Positions 32,819 to 40,969 of a stretch of 64,000 nt of DNA are shown piece after piece. Source of the DNA: CAZCFB01 sp964511535 (lineage in GTDB: Bacteria > Myxococcota_A > Polyangia > GCA-2747355 > CAZCFB01). Under the pieces are notes generated by a model. That model saw only the letters and a list, made by a program, of their open reading frames with translations, ran no database searches and was not told the origin of the DNA. A program made the position numbers and the translations under genes. The stretch is taken from positions 17,542 through 81,541 of the forward strand of contig CAZEFW010000017.1 in assembly GCA_964511535.1 (NCBI GenBank), in the 5' to 3' direction. The first letter of the stretch is position 1; each line of letters opens with the position of its first letter.

Positions 32819-33814
32819 ATGGCAAAGGGTGACGGCCGAAACGCGCAGCTGACCCGCCTGCTCGGGATCCTGCGCGATCTGGACCGCCTGGGCGGCGTGG
32901 ACCTGTACGAGCTGGCGCAGAAGTACGACGCCTCGGTGCGCACCATCCGGCGCGATCTGGAGGCGCTGCAGGAGGTGGGGCTACCGCTGGAGGCCGAGGC
33001 GAAGGGCAAGAAGAAGCGCTGGCGGGTGGCCTTCGGCGATCGGCTGACCAAGCTGGCCAGCTTGCTGGACGCAAGCCACTACCTCGGCCTGCGTATGGCC
33101 ATGGGCCAGGTGGGCGGCGCCGCCCGCGCGTCGGAGCTGTTCACCGCCCTCGAGGACCTGTCGGACAAGGTGGAGACCGCCCTGGGCAAGCGCGCGCGGG
33201 ACACGCTGGCCGCCATCGAGCGCTGCTTTCACTCCTATGAAAAGCGCACCTTCCGCAGCGCGCCGCCCGACGCTTTCTGGCCCCTGGTGATGGCCATCAC
33301 CGGCAACCGGCTGTGTCAGGTGACCTACCGCGCGCCAAGCACCCAGCCCCGGGACAAGAGCTACAAGGTGCTGCCGCTCAAGCTGTTCACCTACCAGGGC
33401 GCCATCTACCTCATGGCCTACACCCCGACCTACAAGAACTACCTCAACCTGAACCTGCACCGGCTCAAGGGGCTCAAGGTGCTCAAGGAGACCCAGGAGC
33501 CCCCGGCGGACTTCGACCCCGAGCGGCTGGAGAACGCGGCCTTCGGCGTCTACCACAGCGGCAAGCCGGTGAACTTCAAGCTGCGCTTCACGGACCAGGT
33601 GGCCGAGTACATCCGCGAGCGTACCTGGCACCCGACCCAGAAGATCATCGACCTGCCCGACGGCGGGCTGGAGCTGACCTTCCGCTGCGTGCATTCCTAC
33701 GAGGTCACGGCCTGGGTCATGTCATGGCTCGAGGGCGTGGAGGTGCTGGCGCCCAAGAAGCTCCGAGACGAGCTGGCGGGCATGGGGACGTTCCTGACGG
33801 ATACCTACGCATGA
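32819..33814 (+). CDS. WYL-domain transcriptional regulator
   Basis: 331 residues, ATG preceded by GGGAGGGTAAAG. Residues 10-60 are a winged helix-turn-helix of the HTH_11 kind (RLLGILRDLDRLGGVDLYEL, YDASVRTIRRDLEALQEVGL). The WYL-type sensor follows (ITGNRLCQVTYRAPS, VLPLKLFTYQGAIYLMAYTP), where the name-giving Trp-Tyr-Leu reads Ile-Tyr-Leu, then a WCX-like tail. WYL regulators often respond to nucleic acids and control DNA-damage or phage-defence genes. It is divergent from the AAA-sbcD-sbcC operon with 164 bases between starts, so it is a candidate regulator of it. Confidence 0.87.
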   Translation: MAKGDGRNAQLTRLLGILRDLDRLGGVDLYELAQKYDASVRTIRRDLEALQEVGLPLEAEAKGKKKRWRVAFGDRLTKLASLLDASHYLGLRMAMGQVGGAARASELFTALEDLSDKVETALGKRARDTLAAIERCFHSYEKRTFRSAPPDAFWPLVMAITGNRLCQVTYRAPSTQPRDKSYKVLPLKLFTYQGAIYLMAYTPTYKNYLNLNLHRLKGLKVLKETQEPPADFDPERLENAAFGVYHSGKPVNFKLRFTDQVAEYIRERTWHPTQKIIDLPDGGLELTFRCVHSYEVTAWVMSWLEGVEVLAPKKLRDELAGMGTFLTDTYA

Positions 33815-33840
33815 GGGGCTGGCGCGCGACCTGGCGCTGG

Positions 33841-33884
33841 GCGCTCTTGCTTGGGTCGGACCATGACCCGGTGCGCAAGAGCGC
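33841..33884. repeat. nested inverted repeat between WYL and GH5 genes
   Basis: Outer arms GCGCTCTTGC (33841-33850) and GCAAGAGCGC (33875-33884) are perfect; inner arms GGGTC (33853-33857) and GACCC (33865-33869) form a second stem. No T-run follows, so a classical intrinsic terminator is not evident. It could be a hairpin in the GH5 leader or a degenerate REP-like element. Confidence 0.6.
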
Positions 33885-33907
33885 TGTGAAGAAGGAATAG
33901 ACCGCCA

Positions 33908-35368
33908 ATGCCAAGACTCTGCCTGTTTATCTGCCTGGCCATGGCCCTGGCTACCAGCGCCGGCTGCTCGGCCGAGGGTCAGGACGAGTCGCTGCGCCCG
34001 CCGCAGCTCGACAGCCGGCGGCTGAAGGTGGTGGGCCGCGAGCTGCGCGACGGGCTGGACCGCCAGGTGCTGCTGCGGGGCTTCTCCGCGGGGGGACGGG
34101 CCAAGATGCCTCCCTTCATCCCGTTCGAGGTCAGCGCCGGCGACTTCGCCAAGCAGACGGACAGCTACTTCGCCGCGCATCGGGCCCTGGGCGCCAACAT
34201 GGTCAGGCTGGTCCTGTCATGGGAGGCCCTCGAGTCGGTCAAGGGCATGTACGACGCCCTGTACTGGAAGCGGTTTCGGGCCATGCTGGACGCGGCCCAT
34301 GCCCGCGGCCTGTCCGTCATCGTCGACTTCCACCAGGACGTGTTCGCCTCGCCCTTCTGCGGTGACGGCTTCCCGCTGTGGGCGCTGGGCAACATGACAT
34401 ACGGCAAGCCACGCTACGACTGCGACAGGCTCAAGTGGGGCCAGCAATACTTCGACCCCACGGGGCCGGTGGGCAAGGCCTTCGACCGGTTGTGGAACAA
34501 CACCGACGGCCTGCAGGACCGGCTCGAGGCGATGTGGAAGCATGTCGCGTCGCAGCTGCGCTCCCACCCGGCGGTGGCGGCCTTCGAGGTGATCAACGAG
34601 CCCGGGGCGGGCTCCATCGGCGAAAAGACCTTCAGCTCAAAGACGCTGCCGCAGCTCTACGCGCGCGTGGGGCGCGCGATCCAGGCCGCCGCCGGGGCCA
34701 AGGTGCCGGTGCTGGGGGGCGGCCCGGCCGGCGATCCCCAGGCGCTGGCCGGGCACCTGGAGCGGCCCAACCTCGACGCCTTCGTCTACGCTCCGCACTA
34801 CTACGACACCGCCATGTTCGTGGGCATGCCCATGTTCTCCGAGAGCGTCGTGCGCGACGGGCTGACCCGGGCGTTCGCCCACGCCTCGAAGTGGGGGGTG
34901 CCCGGCATCCTCGGCGAGTTCGGCGCGCCCAACGACAACGCCAAAAAGGGGGACTATGTCGGCTTCGTGCTGGACGTGATGGACAGCCTGTACCTCGGCG
35001 CCGTGATCTGGGACGGGTCCATCTCCAAGCGCCTTTGGAACAACGAGGACTTCTCGGCCTTCCACGCCGACGGCCGCGCGCGCGGCTGGGCCGACGCCAT
35101 GATCCGGGGGTACCCCCGGGCGGTGGCCGGCAAGGTCACCCGGTTTGTCTGGAGCAAGGCGAACCGGACCCTGCGCCTGGAGGTGAACCCGGCCAGGGCA
35201 GGGATTACCGAGGTCTACTGGCCCGCGCGGCGACTGGGAAAGCAGCCGGAGGTCTCGGTGCAGGGCGCCAGCTGGAACTGGATCGCCGACCAGGAGCTGC
35301 TGCTGGTCTCGGCGAAGCAGGGCGCCGCGGTGGTGGTGGACCTGGGGCCGCCCGGCTCAGGCTCCTGA
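33908..35368 (+). CDS. GH5 glycoside hydrolase lipoprotein, endoglycosylceramidase-like
   Basis: 486 residues. Lipobox TSAGC gives Cys20. The GH5 barrel has FHQDVFASPFCGDGFPLWAL, a stretch characteristic of endoglycoceramidases, the acid/base Glu231 in FEVINEPGAG and the nucleophile Glu337 in ILGEFGAPN. A C-terminal beta domain of about 100 residues follows (RFVWSKANRTLRLEVNPA). It may release oligosaccharides from glycolipids or cleave another beta-glycan at the cell surface. The AAGGA ribosome site is 11 bases before the start. Substrate assignment is tentative. Confidence 0.85.
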   Translation: MPRLCLFICLAMALATSAGCSAEGQDESLRPPQLDSRRLKVVGRELRDGLDRQVLLRGFSAGGRAKMPPFIPFEVSAGDFAKQTDSYFAAHRALGANMVRLVLSWEALESVKGMYDALYWKRFRAMLDAAHARGLSVIVDFHQDVFASPFCGDGFPLWALGNMTYGKPRYDCDRLKWGQQYFDPTGPVGKAFDRLWNNTDGLQDRLEAMWKHVASQLRSHPAVAAFEVINEPGAGSIGEKTFSSKTLPQLYARVGRAIQAAAGAKVPVLGGGPAGDPQALAGHLERPNLDAFVYAPHYYDTAMFVGMPMFSESVVRDGLTRAFAHASKWGVPGILGEFGAPNDNAKKGDYVGFVLDVMDSLYLGAVIWDGSISKRLWNNEDFSAFHADGRARGWADAMIRGYPRAVAGKVTRFVWSKANRTLRLEVNPARAGITEVYWPARRLGKQPEVSVQGASWNWIADQELLLVSAKQGAAVVVDLGPPGSGS

Positions 35369-35415
35369 CACCGGCGGCCTGGACAGCGCCGCGGCGGCCT
35401 GGCTAGGATCCGGGC

Positions 35416-36294
35416 ATGGCCCTCCCCCCCGGCTCCATGCCGCGCATCACCCTCTCCCTGTTCATGACCCTCGCGCTGCTCGCTGCCGTGCCGGGCTGCA
35501 GCGATCCAGAGGGCGCCGCGCTGCCCGACGGCGCGGCCGCCCCGGACGCCGCCGACCTGGGCGCCGGGGACCTGGCCGCCAGCGACCTGGCCGCCAGCGA
35601 CCTCGGCGCCGGCTTCAAGGACTTCCTCACCCCTGCTTACTACGCCGCGGCCCCCGGCGCCTCGCCGCGCAAGGAGATCGACGCGCTGCTGGCGGCGGCG
35701 CGCAAGACGCCGCTGCACCACCCGCTCAAGGACAAGGCCGGGACCATCCCGTCCCACAAGGTGCCGACCATGGGCCGGTTCGGCGCCAGCAAGGGGCCGG
35801 CCGCCGCGGCCCAGCACCACCCCGCCATGGACATGCACGTGGGCAACAAGCAGAGCGCGGTGACGCTGTACGCGGCCCACGACGGCGTGGTCTCAACCGT
35901 CCGGAACGCGCCCAAGTACCGGCACTATGTGGCCATCACCAGCACGCTCAAGGACAGCGGCGGCAAGGCCCTGGGCAAGCTGGTCACGCTGTACGCCCAC
36001 GTGGACCTCGACCTGGACGAGGCGGCCGGGCTGAAGCTGGACGGCAAGACCGTGCGCGCTGGGGACATGATCTCGAAGAACCTGTACGCCTCCACGGTGG
36101 GCGGGCCGCACCTGCACCTGGAGGTGCGGCTGTACCGTCCGGCGGACTCGGGGTCGGAGACCTTCTACGGCAACAAGAAGGGCAACCCCGCGTTGACCTC
36201 CCCGTCAGCGGGCGGCTGGACCCTCGGCCACTGGGACCCGGCCGTGGGCTACGGCTTCGCCGACCCGCGCAACCACGGGGTGAACCTGCCCTGA
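35416..36294 (+). CDS. M23-family peptidase lipoprotein
   Basis: 292 residues. The signal ends AVPGC with lipobox Cys28; a second Met at residue 8 (35437) is an alternative start. An Asp/Ala spacer with DLAAS repeats is followed by the LytM/M23 domain. Zinc ligands fit HHPAMDMHVG (His135, Asp139) and GGPHLHLEV (His234), with His232 and His195 (TLYAHVD) as catalytic helpers. M23 enzymes cut peptidoglycan cross-bridges, so it may remodel the cell wall or lyse other bacteria. It lies 47 bases after the GH5 gene on the same strand. Confidence 0.83.
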   Translation: MALPPGSMPRITLSLFMTLALLAAVPGCSDPEGAALPDGAAAPDAADLGAGDLAASDLAASDLGAGFKDFLTPAYYAAAPGASPRKEIDALLAAARKTPLHHPLKDKAGTIPSHKVPTMGRFGASKGPAAAAQHHPAMDMHVGNKQSAVTLYAAHDGVVSTVRNAPKYRHYVAITSTLKDSGGKALGKLVTLYAHVDLDLDEAAGLKLDGKTVRAGDMISKNLYASTVGGPHLHLEVRLYRPADSGSETFYGNKKGNPALTSPSAGGWTLGHWDPAVGYGFADPRNHGVNLP

Positions 36295-36317
36295 GGCCTC
36301 GGGCCGCCGCGCGCCTG

Positions 36318-37487
36318 CTACCAGCGCACCGCGAACCGGACCCGCTCCAGCTGCTCCGACGCGTGAGGCCACTTCGCGCGCACCCGGCCGCTCCAGACCA
36401 GCGAGACCCGCCCCAGGTCCTTCTCCACCAGCACGGTGCCGAGGAAAGGCCGCGCCTGGATCGGCTCCTGGCCCAGGGGCTGAATCCACAGCGCAGGCAC
36501 CTCTCCCGGCAGCCGGAAGATGAACTCCGGGTGTTCGGGGTCCATGCCGCGCAGGGTGATCTCCTCGTCGCCGCGCATGGCAGGCAGGATCAGCGCGGGC
36601 GATGCGCCGTTCATGAACCTGGCAGAGGGGCCCGCATTTTGGCTCTTGTGCTCGAAGGCGTCGGGCGGGGCGGTGCCCAGGGCGAACTCCCGGGGCGGCG
36701 GGTCGTCCGGCCCGGGCATATCCGCGCGGTGCATTGTGCTCCATGCGCCGAGGAAAACCACCCGCGGAAACCACGCGTAGCTGAACCAGTCCACGCCCGC
36801 AGGCACAGGCTGGCGATGCCACTTGAACTGGTCGCCGGTGACCAGCCGCTCCGGGGTGAGCAGGTCCGCGGGGTCCTCGATCTCGGGCAAGGCCAGGCCG
36901 TCCAGCTCGGGGGAGAACGCCACCACGTACCCCTTGCCCGCGGTGTTGCGGCGGTAGGCGGCCATGCTCATGATGGGCGACGAGAGGTCGCGGCCGTGCA
37001 GGAAGGGGCGCAGCAAGTCGATGTTTTCGGCATCGAGCTTCGGGCGCGCCACCTCGTCCACGCCGCCGTAGGCGTTGCCGTAGTTCAGCTCCACCGACTC
37101 GAACGGCTCGGGGCTGGTGAAGCTGATGGTATCGCCCCGCAGGGCCACCTTGCGGGGGCCGCTGACGCGCAGCCGCGCCAGGGTGCGGCCCTGCACGTCA
37201 ACGCTCGCCTCCATGCCGGTCACGGGCTTGCCGCCGGGCGCCCACGCGCTGGCCTTGACCACCAGGTCGCACGCCTCCTTGAACGCCCAGCACTCGGTGT
37301 CCGCCACCAGCAGCTCGCCGTCATCTTCCAGGTCGGATCGCAGGTCCGGCTGCTCGGCCAGGGGCTGGCACACGCCATCCGGACGCAGCTGGTAGGCGCG
37401 CCGGGCCAGCAGGGCCAGCTCGGTGGCCTGGCCCAGCAGCAGCTCGGTGCCTGGACGGTCCCTGGCCTCGCCGGTCACAGCGCCCAC
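36318..37487 (-). CDS. DUF2169 protein, second copy of the cassette
   Basis: 389 residues. Family stretches are LALLARRAYQLRPDG, DLVVKASAWAPGGKP, VELNYGNAYGGVDEVARP and FSYAWFPRVVFLGAW. DUF2169 proteins occur with PAAR-like spike proteins of type VI secretion loci and are thought to act as adaptors or chaperones for cargo. Its start lies 13 bases inside the DUF4150 gene, giving coupling. It is more diverged than the first copy and has a longer C-terminal region. Confidence 0.82.
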   Translation of the reverse strand: MGAVTGEARDRPGTELLLGQATELALLARRAYQLRPDGVCQPLAEQPDLRSDLEDDGELLVADTECWAFKEACDLVVKASAWAPGGKPVTGMEASVDVQGRTLARLRVSGPRKVALRGDTISFTSPEPFESVELNYGNAYGGVDEVARPKLDAENIDLLRPFLHGRDLSSPIMSMAAYRRNTAGKGYVVAFSPELDGLALPEIEDPADLLTPERLVTGDQFKWHRQPVPAGVDWFSYAWFPRVVFLGAWSTMHRADMPGPDDPPPREFALGTAPPDAFEHKSQNAGPSARFMNGASPALILPAMRGDEEITLRGMDPEHPEFIFRLPGEVPALWIQPLGQEPIQARPFLGTVLVEKDLGRVSLVWSGRVRAKWPHASEQLERVRFAVRW

Positions 37488-38362
37488 CCATCATCGCCGC
37501 TGGGCGCCGCGCTCCAGGGGTGGGTGAACCGCCACCTGTCGGTCTCGCCTGGGGTTTCATTATCGCCCGCCGGGTCCGACGAGCTGTGAGTGCTCACTCC
37601 GAAGCCGGCAACGCCCAGGGCGGGGCGCGCGTCCGAGCCCACCCCATCGCCGTCCATGGCCTGCTGGGCGAACTGGCCGATGTTGGTGGGGCCGGTGCCG
37701 GCGTTGCCCGCGGCCGCCCCGGTGGACATCCATCCCGGGGCAGAGCCGAAGATCGCCTCGGTGATCGCCTTGGCCAGTTTGCCGCCCTTGCCCAGCAGCT
37801 TGAGCGCGACCCGCCCCGCCTTGGCGAAAGGGGTGGCCTCCCACGCAGCCTGCCAGGCGGACTCGCACGCCACGTTGATGATGCCGCCGACGATGTCGCC
37901 CCAGGTCATGCCCACGAAGACCCGGTACTCGGTGGGCAAGTGCATGCCCGTGGGCAGCCCGGGCAGCGAGCAGACGATGCCGCCGAACAGGGGGATGCAG
38001 TAGGGGATCGGGTCGGCGCACACCGGCAGAGAGGCGCCGCCCACGTCCAGCTGGACCTTGTGGGCGCAGAACATCGGCTTGCACGCGGCCGTGGAGGTGC
38101 ACAGGAGGCTCATCAGGATGCTCGCGGCCGTGGCGGAGATGGGCTCGATGGAGGGGCACACCATGACGTGCACCCGCCCCGGGCCCGTGTCATGGCCCAT
38201 GCCGATGGGGTTGTTGCCGGGGAACGGCCCGATCTCCACGTGCTTCGCGTGCTTCTGAATAAACGGGATGGGGCCCCACCAGGTGAAGAGCGAGGCGCCC
38301 ACACAGGGCGGGTGAAACTCGATGGCGGGGGGGATGTCGTAAATCATGATGCAGCGATGCAT
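37475..38362 (-). CDS. PAAR-like (DUF4150) spike-tip protein
   Basis: 295 residues from an ATG (GGAG 11 bases upstream) following the first DUF2169 gene by four bases. The conserved N-terminal domain contains CVGASLFTWWGPIPFIQKHA, GPGRVHVMVCPSIEP, PVCADPIPYCIPLFGG and LPTEYRVFVGMTWGD, typical of DUF4150. Multiple Cys and His could bind metal as in PAAR tips. The last 90 residues are a low-complexity Gly/Ser/Asp-rich tail without a recognised toxin domain. It may cap a type VI needle and carry effectors. No other type VI structural gene is in the window. Confidence 0.8.
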   Translation of the reverse strand: MHRCIMIYDIPPAIEFHPPCVGASLFTWWGPIPFIQKHAKHVEIGPFPGNNPIGMGHDTGPGRVHVMVCPSIEPISATAASILMSLLCTSTAACKPMFCAHKVQLDVGGASLPVCADPIPYCIPLFGGIVCSLPGLPTGMHLPTEYRVFVGMTWGDIVGGIINVACESAWQAAWEATPFAKAGRVALKLLGKGGKLAKAITEAIFGSAPGWMSTGAAAGNAGTGPTNIGQFAQQAMDGDGVGSDARPALGVAGFGVSTHSSSDPAGDNETPGETDRWRFTHPWSAAPSGDDGWAL

Positions 38363-38366
38363 CGGC

Positions 38367-39350
38367 TCACGCGCTCCTTTGCGAGAACACCACGCGGCGC
38401 AGCTCGCGAGGCCGCAGCGGGAAGGTGTCGGCGGCTCGCCAGCGCAGGCAGATCCGCCGTTCCTCGACCTGTAGGATGATGGTGTCCAGCTGTGCCAGCA
38501 CATCGCGCCGGTCCTCGCCGTACTCGAGGGTGACGCGCCCGGGGCATGGGGGCAGGGACAGGGAGAGGTCGCCCTCCGGCGTCATGCCCTGGACCCGCAG
38601 CGCGGTCCTCGGCGGCGGCCCCGGCGGGAAGGTCATGTCCGGGTGGGCCCAGTTGAGGATCAGGGGGGCCTGCTCCTCGGGTGGAGCGGTCACCGGCTTG
38701 CCGTCCTCCCCGGGCCTTGCCATGCGGGACAGGCGCAGGCCGCCGTCCATGGGGTAAGGGCCGAAGCCCACAGGGTCGGGCCGGTCGCCAGGCGCGGTGA
38801 TGAGGGCGTCGGGGTCCTCGATGTTGGGCAGCGCTGTCCCTGCGGCGCGCTCCAGATCCAGGATCAGGCCGCGGCCCACCTGGTTGTTGGTGTCGGCCAG
38901 GGAGCCCATGGCGTGCTCGGCCGGGCCGCCGAAGGCCCGGTCCCAGGTCAGGGGCATCTCGGTGAACGGCTCGGGCGCGGACATGACCAGCTCACCGTCA
39001 CGATCCAGCCAGGTGCGGTCGCCGATGACCCTCAGGACCCGGCTGTGGGCGCCCAGCTGCATCACCACGTCCATGCTCCGGACTGCCTGGCCGCCAGGCG
39101 CGCGGGCCAGGCCCAGCACCATGAAGTCAGTCCTCGGCTTGGGGGTCGGCCCCTCGCCCGGGAACTCCCCGTAGGCGGTCTCCAGCGGCCGGAGGTGCAC
39201 CGGCCACTGAGACTCCAGGGCGGGGGACAGGGCCCCGTCCTCGCCGATGTCGTAGGTGGCCTTGCAGAGCAGGGCGAAGCCGAGCCCCACCTCCTGCTCG
39301 GCGCCAAAGATCAGCTCCGCCTCCAGCCAGGTGCGGTTGTCGAGCTTCAC
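38367..39350 (-). CDS. DUF2169 protein, first copy of the cassette
   Basis: 327 residues from a GTG with GGGAGG seven bases upstream. Conserved stretches include GLGFALLCKATYDIGEDG, LRVIGDRTWLDRDGELV, EMPLTWDRAFGGPAEHA and LPNIEDPDALI. In type VI secretion clusters DUF2169 genes sit beside PAAR-like or VgrG genes; here it directly precedes a DUF4150 gene. A possible 32-codon ORF overlaps its start (GTGA). Confidence 0.85.
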   Translation of the reverse strand: MKLDNRTWLEAELIFGAEQEVGLGFALLCKATYDIGEDGALSPALESQWPVHLRPLETAYGEFPGEGPTPKPRTDFMVLGLARAPGGQAVRSMDVVMQLGAHSRVLRVIGDRTWLDRDGELVMSAPEPFTEMPLTWDRAFGGPAEHAMGSLADTNNQVGRGLILDLERAAGTALPNIEDPDALITAPGDRPDPVGFGPYPMDGGLRLSRMARPGEDGKPVTAPPEEQAPLILNWAHPDMTFPPGPPPRTALRVQGMTPEGDLSLSLPPCPGRVTLEYGEDRRDVLAQLDTIILQVEERRICLRWRAADTFPLRPRELRRVVFSQRSA

Positions 39351-39445
39351 GGTCCGACCTCCCGGCCGGCGCTCCCCCCGTCCCCCCCGCCCCGGCGCGA
39401 GCGGGTGGCGGGTCCCGCCAGCTGTCCCTTCTTCGGATCTGACAT
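39347..39445 (-). CDS. possible 32-residue ORF coupled to DUF2169
   Basis: Reads MSDPKKGQLAGPATRSRRGG and continues Gly-rich to its stop, which overlaps the DUF2169 start as GTGA. The exact overlap and filling of an otherwise empty gap favour a leader or small protein. The lack of a good ribosome site and its low-complexity composition argue against it. Confidence 0.3.
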   Translation of the reverse strand: MSDPKKGQLAGPATRSRRGGGDGGSAGREVGP

Positions 39446-39546
39446 GGCCACCACAGTTGTTCAGGTGGCCCCATCTTACCGCGACGGTTGCGCACTATGA
39501 AGCCTGAAACGGCACCTGCCCTCGCCTGCCGCGCCGCGGGCGCGGC

Positions 39547-40818
39547 TCACCAGCGGCGCACCTCGCAGCCCGGCAGGGCGCGGCCGAGGTCCTCCATGGC
39601 GCTGGCGCTCACCTCGCTGGCCTCCCCCAGCCACAGCTCCCGCAGGGAGGCGCACCGGGTGAGCAGACGCACGCCGTCGTCCGTGACCCGGCCCGCGCGG
39701 TGGAGCCGCAACGTCTCCATGGGCAACGGGGGCGAGGACATGGCCCGCAGGGCAGCGTCGTCCACCGCGGTGTCGGCGTCGAAGATGCGCAGGTGGACCA
39801 GGCGCTCCAGGGCGTGGGGATCGGGCAGCTGCTCGAACCAGGCGAGGCGCAACGAGCGCAGCGAGGAGCCGCGGGCGGCGAGGGCCGCGAGCACGCCGTG
39901 GCCGGCAGTCGCCTCGGCCAGGCTCAGGCTGCGCAGGGGGAGCCGCGCCAGCGCCGACGCGGCCGACGCGTCCACCCCGCAGTGCCGGGCCACGAGGTGA
40001 CTCAGCGCGGGCGCGGCCGCCAGCCGCTTGAAGCCGGTTGCGCCGAGGGGGTGACCCGACAGGTCGAGGTGGGCCAGGCGCGGCAGGGTGGCCAGGCCCG
40101 CGGCGCCCGCAGGGGAGAGGGCGCCGAACCGCTCCGCGTTGTCCGGGGGCAGCTCATGGCATGGCCAGGTCAGATCCCGCAGCGTCTGGATCCGCGTCAG
40201 CGCGGCCGCGGCGTCATCACCGAGCTGGAACATGCCGCGCAAAACGAGGCGCTCGAGGGCCGTGGAGCGCAGCCGGGCGAGGCCGTGGGCGCTGATCTCC
40301 CCGAGCATGGAGAGGTCCAGCCGCGCCAGGGCCGGCGCCTCGGCCAGGGCGGCCAGGCCATCATCGGTCACCGCGGTGTTCGTCAGCGAGAGCTCGGAGA
40401 GCCGCGGCAGCGCGGCCACCGTGCCCATGGCACCGTCGCCCAGGGTCTTGCACTCATCGAGCCGCAAGCGCTGCAGGGCGACCAGCCCCGCCAGCGGCTC
40501 CCACCCCTCGTCGCGCAAACCGAGGCACCGGATCTCCAGCGCCTCGAGGCGGTCCCGGCCACGGAGCCCCCGCAGCAGCGCCGCGCCGCAGGCCGCGGGA
40601 ACGGCCAGCCCGCCCCAGGTGATGGTCAGCTGGCGCAGCCGGGGCAGCGCCGAAAAGAGCAGCTCCAGCGCGGGCTGCACCTGCTCCGGCTCCGCTGACG
40701 GCCAGAGCTCGATCCCCTGCCCCTGCCGTGCCCCGGCCTCATCGCGCACCTGGCGGCAGCCCAGGGCCATGAGCCGGTCCCGGGTAGTCCCATCCAGCAC
40801 TGCTCGTTCCGCGCTCAT
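39547..40818 (-). CDS. leucine-rich-repeat protein (RNI-like)
   Basis: 423 residues from an ATG with GGGGAGG ten bases upstream. About twelve LRR units span residues 60-420, for example LQRLRLDECKTLGDGAMGTV, LSELSLTNTAVTDDGLAALA and LAHLDLSGHPLGATGFKRLA, with the cysteine-free pattern seen in bacterial RNI-like proteins. No signal peptide or membrane helix. It is likely a cytoplasmic protein-binding scaffold. It lies about 100-200 bases upstream of the DUF2169 cassette on the same strand, so it could belong to it, but this is only positional. Confidence 0.83.
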   Translation of the reverse strand: MSAERAVLDGTTRDRLMALGCRQVRDEAGARQGQGIELWPSAEPEQVQPALELLFSALPRLRQLTITWGGLAVPAACGAALLRGLRGRDRLEALEIRCLGLRDEGWEPLAGLVALQRLRLDECKTLGDGAMGTVAALPRLSELSLTNTAVTDDGLAALAEAPALARLDLSMLGEISAHGLARLRSTALERLVLRGMFQLGDDAAAALTRIQTLRDLTWPCHELPPDNAERFGALSPAGAAGLATLPRLAHLDLSGHPLGATGFKRLAAAPALSHLVARHCGVDASAASALARLPLRSLSLAEATAGHGVLAALAARGSSLRSLRLAWFEQLPDPHALERLVHLRIFDADTAVDDAALRAMSSPPLPMETLRLHRAGRVTDDGVRLLTRCASLRELWLGEASEVSASAMEDLGRALPGCEVRRW

Positions 40819-40969
40819 GGCCTGCATACCTCCCCGCGCAAGCGACGCGCCATGATACCGCCGCCGCGCGTCGCTATTTTTGGAATAAACAATATCGTTT
40901 CCCGTACCCCCCATGATGGGCAATATTCGCCGGGTAGGGCGGCAGCGAATCGCGACGACGAGGTGAACC

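Noticed and set aside
36318..39350. A complete type VI secretion locus
   Set aside because: Only DUF2169 and PAAR-like genes are present; no sheath, tube, baseplate, VgrG or ClpV genes are in the window.
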